Source of the DNA: Papaver somniferum
Taxonomy: Eukaryota; Streptophyta; Magnoliopsida; Ranunculales; Papaveraceae
Length of the DNA: 64,000 bases
Direction: 5' to 3'
Assembly (NCBI RefSeq): GCF_003573695.1
Contig: NC_039361.1
Coordinates: 90,476,149 to 90,540,148 of the forward strand
The number at the start of each line of letters is the position of its first letter. The first letter of the stretch is position 1. Of this stretch, positions 23,681-34,606 are shown in pieces. A program made the position numbers and the translations under genes. The notes under the pieces were generated by a model. The model was not told where the DNA came from, did not search any database, and saw nothing but the letters and a program-made list of their open reading frames with translations.

Positions 23681-26600
23681 CTAAAGGAAATCAGCAAAGA
23701 AAGATTTTATCTCCACTGCAATCTTCAGGTCTCGCAAGGCTACATTCTCCAGCTCCAATTCTTCCATCAACTGGGAAATCTTAGTCTCCTTCTTCATCAC
23801 AACATCACTGGTCAGGGGTACTTTTTTTCTCGACTGCTTCTTTAATGGCTTCAATTCTCTCACGAAGCCATCCCATATTGAAATCCAACTTCTCAGAATG
23901 GTCCAAGTTGTACTCCCAATCAAAGATTACATCTTGAGTGACGGTACTTCTAACCCTGGTTCGTATATCGTCTATAACCTGTAGGATAACTCCTACTTGC
24001 TTTGTCAATAAGTAACTTTGTTTTGGGTCTTCGGTAACGACGATATGAACATATATTTTCCGTAACTCCTCATATAGGACGGCATATACATTAGGAACGC
24101 TAAATCCACCAACGAGTTCATGATACGGAGTAATTCACCAAATGGAGGAGCGAAAACTATCGCTGTAGTAGAATATTTATGCACTACCATGCGAGTCTCA
24201 AATATTGGAGCAGCTTCTCCTATCTATGGAATAATTTCTTCTATCGATGGAATAAAATCAGTTATCTCTATCATAGTTTCTTCTATTCCTGGCTCGGTTT
24301 CTTCCGTCTCCGAAGTGATGACGACTTGAGCATCGTTCTCCTCAACAACTTCAGTGTCAACGCTCTCATGACCCTGAGATGCGGAGATAGTAGCATCATC
24401 ATCTTGATTCGTCACATTGTTCGGATCATCATTGACTCCATTATTCTCAACTTCAACATTTGGCACCTAATATGAGGATTACACGGGATTAGGACGCTCC
24501 AAGCATGGAAATAAAAAGCAATCATCCAATTCATAATATAAGTGATCTAACATCATTAAATTTCTTCATTATGCATTCAATACATGAGAAAATAGTATAA
24601 AAGTCATAAAAAGACGTTTTGCAATAAACTCGTCTGAGGAGATTTTACACTTCCCTGTATAAGACGACGAACTGGGAGCAATCGGTAAGGAATCTAAGGT
24701 TGAGTCCTATGTAATTCATTTCGTATGCATGTTCTTTACAACATATCCAAAAATGGATAAACGAGTAAAAATATGTGGTCGAAACATCGAGCAACATGAC
24801 AACTAATTTTTTTTTGAAAACTTCCTGGAAGTTTACTGTTTCATCAATTTAGGCCCCTAAAATGCTCAAAACTCAAAAATATTCTTTGATAAAGCTTGGA
24901 AATTTTCTGAGGATGAAAAAACATGGTTAGATCGCGAAAATCCAACATCAGACGAAGATTCTACAACGTTTTTTTTCTAAAAGATTGAATTCTGAATTTT
25001 TCTGACGACGTATTTCGCTAAAACTTTTCATTCATTCATATGGGTTCTCATTCATTCATCCATGAATCAGAAATCTCATACTTCTATGAAGAAAGTACAA
25101 GAGGAACCCTTACTTGAGGGGTCTTTAAGCCGTTCGAAGGATTAATATTGTCGAGATCACCATTAGTAGCATTAGCATTATTACCTCCATTCGGTTCCGG
25201 GTTTTGAATATTCTCTATCTTCTCATTTCCCAAGGAAGTATGTGCATCATCGATATTTTTTTTATCCATGATAATCTCCTCCTGGATACATCAACAACAA
25301 TTATTATTATTTTATTCAAGGAAATACCATGATTGTTTGCACAAAAGAGATACTTACATCAATTTCTTCTTCATCGACACTGGGTTCGGGAGTTACTTGC
25401 CCAGAAACGAGTTGAAGACCATTAATGCTCGACGGAGCAAAATTCTGAGGAAAATTAAACAATATTTTTTTTTGTGATCCTAATTACACGGACAAGAAAA
25501 AGTCATGATGGAAGAAGCATTAACAACTCACCAAAGAAATAGTTGGGGACTGTACACTATTTGGTCGCATCCTATAATCTTTACTTCTGGGTTCTCCTCC
25601 CCTGGGGCTTTCTTCCATTTTCATGAAGTCTACATCGATACGTGATCTCACTACATGATCATCCTGTGGTAAAATTAATGAAATAATTATACGATTATCA
25701 TGTCTCTATAAAATTCACGAGAAGAATACTTACTTGCAAACATCCTAGAAGTACTTTTCGTTTATCACCACTGGAGGGATACTTCAATCTTGATTGAACA
25801 GAAATCTTCTCAGCAGAATGGGGATCTTGTACCAGGGTTTGAACGACCATTAAAAAATCATGTAAATGCTCAAGTTGCTGATTCTAGAAAGTTATACAAC
25901 CCGGAGTTGCGTAGGCAACCCGGTCAGAGCAAGGCTATAGATATTCACACCTATTCAAATGCGTACAATCTAAAGAAGCTTTAAGTTGGTCGACTGATGG
26001 GTTTTATTTCCGAACATACGGGACACACTGATCAAGACCCATTTGTCGAGCTGCTCTATCTATGTTATATTCCTCTACCAGAAAATTTCCCTGTATTATT
26101 GACACTAAGTAACTAGGAGTACAACTCAGTATGAAGAATCTCTCACCATAACTCAGGTCTGTACCGGATTCCAAAATGATATTTTCTTCAGCATCATTAA
26201 AAGTGATCAACTGTGAGACAAAATAAGGAATCGACACCCAAAGACGAAAATTAAACTCAGACTCATTGTCTAAGATACCGGTGAGGCGTGTCTTGAGTCG
26301 AGGGTTCCTTGTAGACCAGCGCATAATCCTGGTATTATCCTTCTCAGAGAAAGCATGACGAGTATCAACATTTGGTCCTTGAAAGATACTACGAGGGATT
26401 GTTGCATAATTCTTGAAGCATTCCCACAATAGGGCTTAGAGAAACATTGTATTAACATATGTTTCAACTTTCATAAAGCCATTGGAAACACTGGAATCTA
26501 TGACCAAGGAATCTAAATTAGATAATAGTGAACCCAAGAACAGGCTACCGACGGGAAGTTTCTCACCTTGAGCTATCTTAATGGAAAAAGGAATCACGAA

Positions 26601-26894
26601 TGGCTTCAGCAAGTTTCCATTATCTTCAAATACATCTCTGGACAACCACAAGCACAAGAAAGCAACAATGTTTAATATACTGTCCACAGGTCTTTCAGGA
26701 GTTCTATCTCTCGGCCACTGGTGCCTCAACCATTGAGCATAACAGATTTTGCTGGATAATTTGTTAATATCATACATCGTAGATGTCAAGACATCAGATA
26801 TTACATTCTCATTTGCCGAAAGTGCTGCAGTAAAATTACCTGTGACTGGAAGATGCAATAAAGCAACCACATCCTCTAAAGTGATGGTAAATTC
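23681..26894 (-). pseudogene. Spliced antisense gene with a plant mobile domain (PMD-like), 5' end cut off
   Basis: Minus-strand gene inside Tat-B. The PMD exon (26894 to about 26020) begins mid-domain with FTITLEDVVALLHLPVTG, the hallmark of the aminotransferase-like plant mobile domain, and continues with WLRHQWP, VAFLCLWLSRDVF and DRAARQMGLDQ; one base is lost near 26430. Next exons: 25877-25734, 25663-25532, 25444-25358, 25281-25114 and 24466-23681. Donors read GTAAGTATT, GTGAGTTGT, GTAAGTATC and GTAAGGGTT; acceptors read CCACAG, CCTCAG, ATCCAG and ATTAG. The inner exons are 48, 44, 29 and 56 codons, all in phase 0. The last exon is acidic (NQDDDATISASQ), then has a basic coiled-coil C-terminus (MEELELENVALRDL), with one stop and two shifts. 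The junction after 26020 is uncertain. PMD proteins act in gene silencing in plants; the role here is unknown. Confidence 0.72.
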
Positions 26895-28843
26895 TGATAA
26901 GCCCGTAAGTGCGACACTTTTTCACCCATAATTACATTAGCTAGGACTCATTTTATTGCTAATAAACTTGTTTTTAGTCTTTTGAAGGAAATAAGCTCTT
27001 GTGGAGAAAGTTGCTCGAAAAGTGGAATTTGGTCCCAGAAAAGTACTAAAGGCACCCCAACTTTGGATAAGGGCACCCCATGAATGTGTTTAAAGCACCC
27101 GAAGGAGTTGATAAAGGCACCCCCAAGAGTTTTCACTATTTATATCCCAAAAGTACTCTTTGTACCCCATAAATTGTTATTCGCACCCTATGAATTGATA
27201 TTTATACCCCAAATTGCTAAAGGGACACCGTTGGTGGATAAGGGGATGTCATCTTCAACCTTATAAATTTGAAATTTTGGCGGGAAAATTTGGTTTTAAT
27301 GAAATAGAAATAGGTTCGAAGATTTGAAGGTGTTCTATGGAGATTCAATCGCTGAAATTTTGTGGGTTCGTTCCACTGAGCTTAACAGGGATGGTAATGG
27401 TCTTTGATTCAGTTATAATTGGCCAGATAATCGAAATTTTAAGAACAGAGGTTTGAAAATATTTTAGCAGGAAAGTTGTCTTCACGAGCCAGATTTAGGG
27501 TTCGAATTTTGACCGAGATTTAATGAGATTCAATCAATGGATTTGTTTGAAAAGGGCATATTAAGAGTAAACATGAAGGATATAGGTAATTTATTCGACC
27601 CGGTTGGGCTGGATAACCCGATTGATGCAAATTATGAGAGATGGTTTGTTCCCGGGTTTGAGAATTGGAGGAGAATGGGTGAGACTCAATCATGGTTTTG
27701 GACTTGTACGGGTCTGTTACAACTTAACAGGGATGGTACGTGTGTTAGAATCGATTGTGTTTGGTTAAAACGTGGAGTTTGAAGAAACAGAGAGTCTCAA
27801 GTTTTTTCTTCTTCTTTCCCGAGTTCAACTGAGGATGGCACGAGTTTTTAGGTGTTCCACTTGAGTTGGAAACGTGTTTAGAGCGTGTAAGATTTAAATA
27901 AGGAGAGTTATATGGCCAGCAGACGCGTGAAGAACCTAAACAGGGAAATTATTCCCATGTTACTGCCGTGAAGAATTATGAATTAATTGAAGATATTCTC
28001 GAAGATTTCACGGGCCTTTCGAATATAAAAGAGGTGCTCTGATATCTGGAAAAGGGAAGGAGAGTCAGGGATAGAATATAGAGAGCTGAGAATAAGAAAA
28101 ATCAAAGTTGCAGAAACTCTTCTGCTGCTGCTGTTTGATCAAGAACACGAAAAACATAGTGCTGTCAGAAACAGTCGCGGATACAGTTCAGAAACGGTCA
28201 ATGTATAACGACGAGGCCACTGTATCATTTTACATCTTCAGTTGCAATAGTCTTTAGCCGCTGAGCCTTGTATTTGCTGAGAGCATCTTTTGCACCCAAA
28301 AATCATTGTAAGAAATCTTTATTTAATACAATGATTAATCAATTTTCTTCCAATTTTCGATACATGAGTAACTAAATTATTTTCTAGGGTTTTAGAGCAA
28401 GCTATTTTTGATATGTACTATTAATAGTTTTATTACTTAGAAAATAATTGCTCAATGTTTGTGCTATTCATGACTAATAATTTCTCTTCTATAAATGCTT
28501 GATTTTAATTGTTTTAGGTAGTTTCTACCGATCTTTTATAAGCGAAGGAGGTTATGTTTTTGTGTAACGACGAAAGTCGCATATTTAATATTAAACGTTT
28601 TATCTTCCAAAACATGAGACTGAGTTCAATATGGTTTTGAGTTTTATGAGTAATTGTTTAAGATAATAAATTGTTAATTTTACAAGCATCAGAAGTGGTG
28701 GAATCCAAAACCTTAGGCTTATCTCTCCTTGGTTAACAAAAATTAATTAGTTTTCAAGTATTTTGTCTTATAATTTTAAAACCAAACCTTAGAAAATAGT
28801 CTGAGAATCGAACATTCTACTTACCACTTTAAGAACTGTAACA
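26895..28843 (+). repeat. 5' LTR of gypsy B (1.95 kb)
   Basis: Starts tgataagcccgtaagtg and ends aagaactgtaaca. It matches 41397-42180 over its first 780 bases. It contains several ggcacccc/gcacccta units between 27050 and 27230. Confidence 0.8.
28024..28031 (+). promoter_or_regulatory. TATA box in gypsy B 5' LTR
   Basis: tataaaag within cgaatataaaagaggtgc, about 1.1 kb into the LTR. Confidence 0.5.
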
Positions 28844-28848
28844 GTATT

Positions 28849-28866
28849 TGGCGCCGCCGACACGGA
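28849..28866 (+). other. Primer-binding site of gypsy B (Asp-tRNA type)
   Basis: tggcgccgccgacacgga five bases after the LTR end. TGGCGCCG matches the complement of the plant aspartate tRNA 3' end, the usual primer of Athila-type elements. Confidence 0.7.
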
Positions 28867-29611
28867 CTTTCCTTTAGGTTAGGCTTTAGATTTCTATTTT
28901 TTTTTAGTTTTATTTTTATTTTGTTTAGTTAGTTTAATTAAATTTATTTTATTTTAATTTAGTTTGTTTTCTTTGATATTACTTGAGTATTTTTCTTGTT
29001 TTTATTGTACAGGTAATAATCTACATTTATTGTGGAATTTCCTACCAAAAGAGGTAAGTAAATAAAACCCAGATTTTGTTTATTCTTTTAGATTTTATTT
29101 CCTTTCGTATATATTTCCTTTAATTTCTTTTATTTAATTAAAAGAAATTAACATGGAAAGTAGAGTTAGTTTTCCCCCTTGTGACACAATCTCAGCCCCC
29201 CATCCGCTTCGGATCCTTTCGCTAGGTTACCCATGAGGCTCACTGGTAGGCTAGCACAAAAACATGTTCAATTAATGTAGTAGTATGTCGTTGGAGCTTA
29301 GCTTTTTAGGCTTCCAACTAGTTTCATGTAATAATCGTTATCCAATAATGGATTAATTAAATTATTTTAATTAAAAAAAACATGCACACACCAATTGCAT
29401 TTCGTCTGTCACCGATTTTAGGAAAACACGTAGTTTAGTACGGTGAACCCTCTGGGTGTTATCAACCGAAACACCACAAACCTCAGTCGAGTACCTGTGA
29501 CCAGTCTTTGAATGTAGGTATATTTTTGTTGTAGGTAACCCAAGCTTACCTGAATTAGTGAACCCCAACATTTACATGTGCACGGTTTTCTTTCTTCACT
29601 AGTATTCTTGC
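28867..29611 (+). other. Leader of gypsy B
   Basis: No gene; begins with a T-rich stretch (28880-29010) and purine-poor sequence. Long untranslated leaders before gag are normal in this branch. Confidence 0.5.
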
Positions 29612-31503
29612 TTGTATATGCGACGTTGGAAACATGTAGGAGATAGACTTGTGGAAAAAGACCTTTTTAATTTGAGTCCGACCCATTACACGGATCTAGG
29701 TAATACTTCTATTTTTACCGAAATGGTTAATGAAAATGATGAAGGTGAAGTCTCGCCAATCAAAACCCTTAGGGACCGTTTGAACCCGTCTAGAGTAATG
29801 CGTGAAACTGGGGTTGTTTTACCGGCCACTTTCGTTAAGTTTGATATTATACCTGGGACATTTGCCATGCTATGTAAGTTTATATGGGTAGAGAATGAGA
29901 ACCCGTATACCCACATCCAAGACTTTGAGATGATTTGTGACACCATGAGTTATCCGAATGTCTCCAAAGACGTTCTAGGTTACGTCTGTTCCCTTTCTCT
30001 CTTGAAGAGAGGGACAATGATTGGTATCATATCATTCCTTCTAAAACAATCACTACCTGGGATGGACTTGTAGAGGTTTTCGTTAAGAAATTCTACCCAC
30101 ACCATAAGACTGCAGCTGTTCGATAGTCAATTCAAACCTTTAAGCGGAAAATAGGTGAGAGCCTACATGATTACACATAAAGGTTTAATGAAGTGTTATA
30201 TCAATTCCCGTACCATGGATTTGAGAAGGACCACATGGCCCAAATCTTATATGAAGGCCCTGATAGTGAAACCCGAATGCAGGTAGAAACAATGAGTGGT
30301 GGAGAATTTACCCATCAAGACCCAGATGAATATTTTGACGAGTTCAACGAGTTAGATGAAAATAATCGTCAATGGGATTCAATGAGGATCCCAAAATAAC
30401 TAGAAACCCTATCCATAGGGTCAATAGAGTCGATAATGGGTCAGATATCCTTAGGCGTCTAGAGGCCTTAGAGATGAACCAAGGGTCTAACCAGACTATG
30501 AGCTGTAAAAGTGAGCCCGGAATCTATCCATGTACCATTTGTGGTGATCAAAGTCATATTGGACCTTACTGTCCCTTGTTTTACCCAACTGAAACTACCC
30601 GTGACCATGTTATTGTCCTACATGGTGGTATGAACTCTAAATTTGAGGGTAGACCCAAGTTTGATCCCTATTCTAATACCTATAACCCTGGTTGGACACA
30701 TAACCCTAATTTTTCATGGTCTAAAGGTAACCATCAAGGTGCCCATCTAGAAACCCACCACCAGGTTTTTCTAAGAACCAAGCTCAAGTCCAAGAACCAA
30801 GTCCAATTAATAAAAAAGTGTTATCTCTAGAGGAAAATCTAAACCTCTTTATTGAACATAGTGTTACAAACAATGCCGAGGCTACCAAAAGTATTAACCT
30901 TTTAAGTCAGAGGTTTGATAAATTTGGTCAGAAGTTCGATGACTTTGTCCTGACAAGTCAACGGTACCAACAAAATAGTGACCAGACAATTAACAACTTA
31001 GAGACTCGGATAAGTCAACTTTCGAGTAGGCTAAATGATAGAGAAAATGGGAGATTTCCTAGCCAATCGAATCCAAATCCAAAAGGAGTTAACCAGGTTA
31101 ATGAGTCGAGTAGTTCTAACCACAATGAACATATCAAAGCAGTTATCACCCTTAGGAATGGTACAACTCTAGAAAACTCGGTAGAACCACCTAAGGATAG
31201 TAGTCCAGCTGAAAAAGAGACTGAGGTTGACCAAACTTCGTCTAAAGACCCTAATGGGCCTGAGAGTGCTAAGAGTCCAAGTGAGTAAAATATCCCTGAG
31301 AGAATGTACATACCACCTGCACCATTTCCTGAGAAAAAGCCTAGTACATACGTTGAAATCCTAAATATCTTGAAGCAAGTTAAGATCAACCTGCCCTTGT
31401 TAGATGCAATAAAACATGTACCGGACATGGCCAAGTTCCTAAAAGAGATGTCCACTGTCAAGAGAGACGTGAGTGTCCATAAAAAGGCATTTTTGACCTA
31501 ACA
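29612..31503 (+). pseudogene. gag: gag of gypsy B, broken
   Basis: Start MYMRRWKHVGDRLVEKD; capsid core motifs VKFDIIPGTFAMLCKFIWVENENPY (short pieces readable) and, after a frameshift near 29990, TWDGLVEVFVKKFYPHHKT, then YHGFEKDHMAQILYEG. A CCHC zinc knuckle for RNA binding is intact at about 30532-30573 (CTICGDQSHIGPYC), followed by FDPYSNTYNPGWTHNPNFSW. The 30818-31288 segment is a coiled-coil linker (INLLSQRFDKFGQKFDDF, INNLETRISQLSSRL) leading to LKQVKINLPLLDAIKHVPDM. At least two frameshifts and several stops (near 30127, 30178 and 31288) disable it. It corresponds region by region to gag of gypsy A. Confidence 0.8.
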
Positions 31504-31870
31504 AGTTAGTTCCAAATCTCACAAAAGTACCTAGTAAAATTTAAAGATCCTGGTTGTCCTACTGTGACATGTGTTATAGGTAGCCAAAAGATAGAAAATG
31601 CTCTTTTAGATCTTGGGGCTAGTGTGAATTTTTTATCGTTCTCGGTATATGAAAAACTTGGACTAGGTGAGATGAAACCAACTAGGATAAGAATACAGTT
31701 AGCCGATAGGTCAGTCAAAATCCTACGTGGAATTATTGGAGACGTTTTGGTTCAGGTAGAAAACTTTATCTATCCAGTTGACTTTGTAATTTTAGACATT
31801 CAACCAGTCTCTAGTCAAGATATCAATATCCCAACCATCCTAGGTCGTCCGACCATTGGTCTAAACAGGA
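31504..31870 (+). pseudogene. Protease of gypsy B pol, ending at a deletion
   Basis: The aspartic protease motif is intact in NALLDLGASVNFLSFSVY, with flap-like QLADRSVKILRGIIGDVLV and FIYPVDFVILDIQ, then IPTILGRP. Directly after this the sequence jumps to the segment just before integrase ([12 protein letters not shown] in another frame). The RT and RNase H, about 1.9 kb in gypsy A, are therefore missing. The deletion junction lies at about 31855-31880. Confidence 0.78.
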
Positions 31871-33094
31871 TAGAGCTAAATTCTTGTCTGAGATTAAATA
31901 CTTTTTCTGGGATGATCCGTACTTATTTAAATAATGCCCTGATCAAATCATCCGTTGTTATATTCCTGACAACGAACTCCGGTGTCCTAACTTTTTGTCA
32001 TTCTAGAGCTTATGGGGGTCTCTTTAGTTCTAAGAAAATAGCTGCAAAGGTTTTACAATCTGGTCTTTATTGGCCAACACTGTTTAAGGACTCCCACCTA
32101 TTTTGTCAAAGTTGTGAGAGATGTCAGAAGTTAGGGAAGTTGACCCGCCAAAAATGATGTCGCTTAGTCCTATATTAATAATAAAACTATTTGATGTGTG
32201 GGGTATAGATTTTATGGGCCCTTTTGTCAGTTCCTATGGCAACTTTTACATTTTATTAGATGTTGACTATGTTTCTAAGTGGGTTGAATCAGTAGATACC
32301 AAGAAAAACGATCGCCACGTTGTGATCAAGTTTGTTAGAGATAATATTTTCTCTCGATTTGGTATGCCAAGAGCAATCATTAGTGATGGAGGTTACCATT
32401 TTTTTCAACCGGTCTGTTGAAACTCTCATGAAGAAATACTCCATTACCCATAAGGTTTCTACACCTTACCACCCACAAACCTATGGCAAGTTGAAGTGTC
32501 TAATAGGAAAATTAAACATATTTTAGAGAATACCATAAACCTTACCCGAAAGGATTGGTCTTTGCGCTTAATAGAAGCTTTGTGGGCTTACCGAACTGCT
32601 TTTAAGACTGCACTTGGGATGTCTCCACATACACTTGTCTTCGGTAAAGCTTGCCACTTTCCTGTAGAATTAGAACACCGAGTATATTGGGCCATTAAAA
32701 AGCTAAACTTTGACCTATCTACTGCTGGTGATAACTGTAGACTGCAACTCAATGAGTTAGAAGAAATTCATAATGATTATAACCAGAGTGCGAAAATTTA
32801 CAAGGAGAAAACTAAAAATTTCATGATAAATCGATTATTCGAAAGACATTTGAACCAGGTCAAAAAGTTCTCCTTTACAATTCTCGTCTACATCTTTTCC
32901 CTGGTAAATTGAGGTCTCGGTGGACCGGACCATACTTTGTCAAAATTATTTTTCCGCATGGTGCAGTTGAAGTTGAAAATCCCAAGAACGGAGAAACATT
33001 CAAGGTTAACAGTCAAACGTTGAAACCATTCTTGGAGTTACCCAGTCATGCGATAGAAGAACCAGAGCTGAGACATCCTGTCTACCAGGATTAA
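31871..33094 (+). pseudogene. Integrase of gypsy B pol
   Basis: Zinc-binding part CHSRAYGGLFSSKKIAAKV ... [12 protein letters not shown], then the catalytic core with D in WGIDFMGPF and D in [10 protein letters not shown]. The segment with the third catalytic residue is shifted by a one-base loss (HPQTYGKL, where A has [16 protein letters not shown]). Further down, [20 protein letters not shown] and [15 protein letters not shown] match A. The end reads RWTGPYFVKIIFPHGAVEVE and stops at 33092-33094. Compared with A it keeps the tryptophan after LEHR that A has lost. Confidence 0.82.
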
Positions 33095-33110
33095 TGATAT
33101 CATGTATCGA

Positions 33111-34567
33111 TGGTACATGTCGTGAGTGCAACAAATTAAATCACTAATTCCCACACAATTAACTGGTAATATAATGGAAGAAAGGATCGTTCCCACGAAG
33201 AGCGGGGAGTTTTCAGTTGTCAAGTGTCACGAATGGGGGGTTTTGTTTGTAGGTTGTAAATAAATCAGAGTAATAATAAAGCAAATAAATTAAGATGTAA
33301 TCAAAGATGAGGAGTATGATCGAGGAATCCTTCTTCCTTACTAAACATTCATCAAAGTAATATAATTATTTATTCGTCATTAATCATAGATTATCACCAA
33401 CCATAGGGTAACAGGTACGCTTAGCTACCTCCAAGACTCCTAATATCACCGAATAAAAGGTACGCTTAGCTACCTCCAAGACTCCTAATATCACCGAATA
33501 AAAGGTACGCTTAGCTATCAGATTCTATCCGTCTGAGCCACCTTGAGGTACGCTTACAAGATGTAACTCAATCGAATGCTTTAGGGTTATGAATCTAGGT
33601 TCGGTCCTAGTAGTTAAACTCGGTACGATCGGTTCACTTACTAGTATTATTTCTACACGCGATTTATCCACAGATCCCTCTGCAAGGTCTCACGTTTTCT
33701 ACTTGTGTAAAGGTTATTCAACAATTACGGATATCCTAACCCATTGCTAACAATAGATAAATCAAGGGATCAGTTTAGTAGGCCTACTAAATCAATCAAT
33801 CATAAATATTAATCATATTAGAAACAAACGATAATCATTTGAAGAAATCAAAATAGATTCATATATTAAATTAAATCATGTTTAGAACTTAGAATTCATC
33901 CTCAATCAAATAGGAGTGTATCTACTCATGGATTTAGTAAAACCCATGATATACATATGATAAAATCAAAGATAAATAGTTTCGTTAATGGAAGAACCCA
34001 AAACCCAATCTTTCGCTCCTTGTCTTGTTGTCTCAACTTTTGTATCTTGATAATATTCTCTGTTCGGTACTCGGAACTCTCTTGAAAAGTATTTGGAAGT
34101 ATATTTAAATATCCCGAAGAATATTTGGGTTTGGAAATACTTCGGAACTAAGAAAACCAATTTTAGCAAGTATTTTCGTCACTTCTTGGAGGTTGTAACC
34201 GACCCCGGTACTTGGTTGGTATGATCGGTCACACACGTAGGTAAGAATTTAGTCTTATTTGATCCACGGTTTTTCCACAACTTTTGCATTCGAACTCGGA
34301 ATGACCTCATTATTTTTGCGTTCTTTTTGTCTCTTCATTATCTACAAAATAGAGTTGAATACTCCTGAATTTGGTCGAGTTCCTCCTGGTCCTTAGTCCA
34401 AGCTCACATTTATGTCCGTTTTAGTACTCTTTTCGCTCCTTTTGGATGATTCTACCTAAATAAGACAAACAAAAGAAAACAATAGTAATACAAGTCAATA
34501 TGAAAGAAACATAGAAAATACAAGCATGGAATTGATAACAAAAGTATAGTAAATTATGCAGTTATCA
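33111..34567 (-). repeat. 3' LTR of element C (1457 bases)
   Basis: On the minus strand it begins tgataactgcataattt and ends catgtacca. It matches 39331-40733 and includes a 45-base exact tandem duplication absent from the other LTR. Confidence 0.85.
33414..33503. repeat. Exact 45-base tandem duplication in the C 3' LTR
   Basis: The unit beginning ggtacgcttagctacctcca and ending accgaataaaa occurs twice back to back with no difference, followed by a partial third unit at 33504. The other LTR has one diverged copy near 39615-39660. Confidence 0.9.
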
Positions 34568-34606
34568 AATTCCCCCACACTTAGCTTTTGCTAGTCCTCG
34601 AGCAAA
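34568..34606 (-). other. Polypurine tract of element C
   Basis: Minus strand reads agctaagtgtgggggaatt right before the LTR start, preceded by gctcgaggactagcaaa, as in A and B. Confidence 0.7.

Larger units (their letters stand above)
23046..26894 (+). mobile_element. Tat-B: internal fragment of a Tat/Ogre-like gypsy element with an antisense gene
   Basis: Holds the C-terminal end of pol on the plus strand and, after 290 bases, a multi-exon gene on the minus strand. Parts of it (24619-25700) are collinear with 53844-54860 in Tat-C, which has Tat-type LTRs, so both are the same family. Left border: LINE. Right border: gypsy B LTR at 26895, with aattc at 26890-26894 as probable target duplication. 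Confidence 0.65.

Noticed and set aside
25790..25984. Plus-strand ORF of 64 codons in Tat-B
   Set aside because: It lies opposite the splice acceptor and exon of the antisense gene and has no upstream frame or known motif; it is a shadow.
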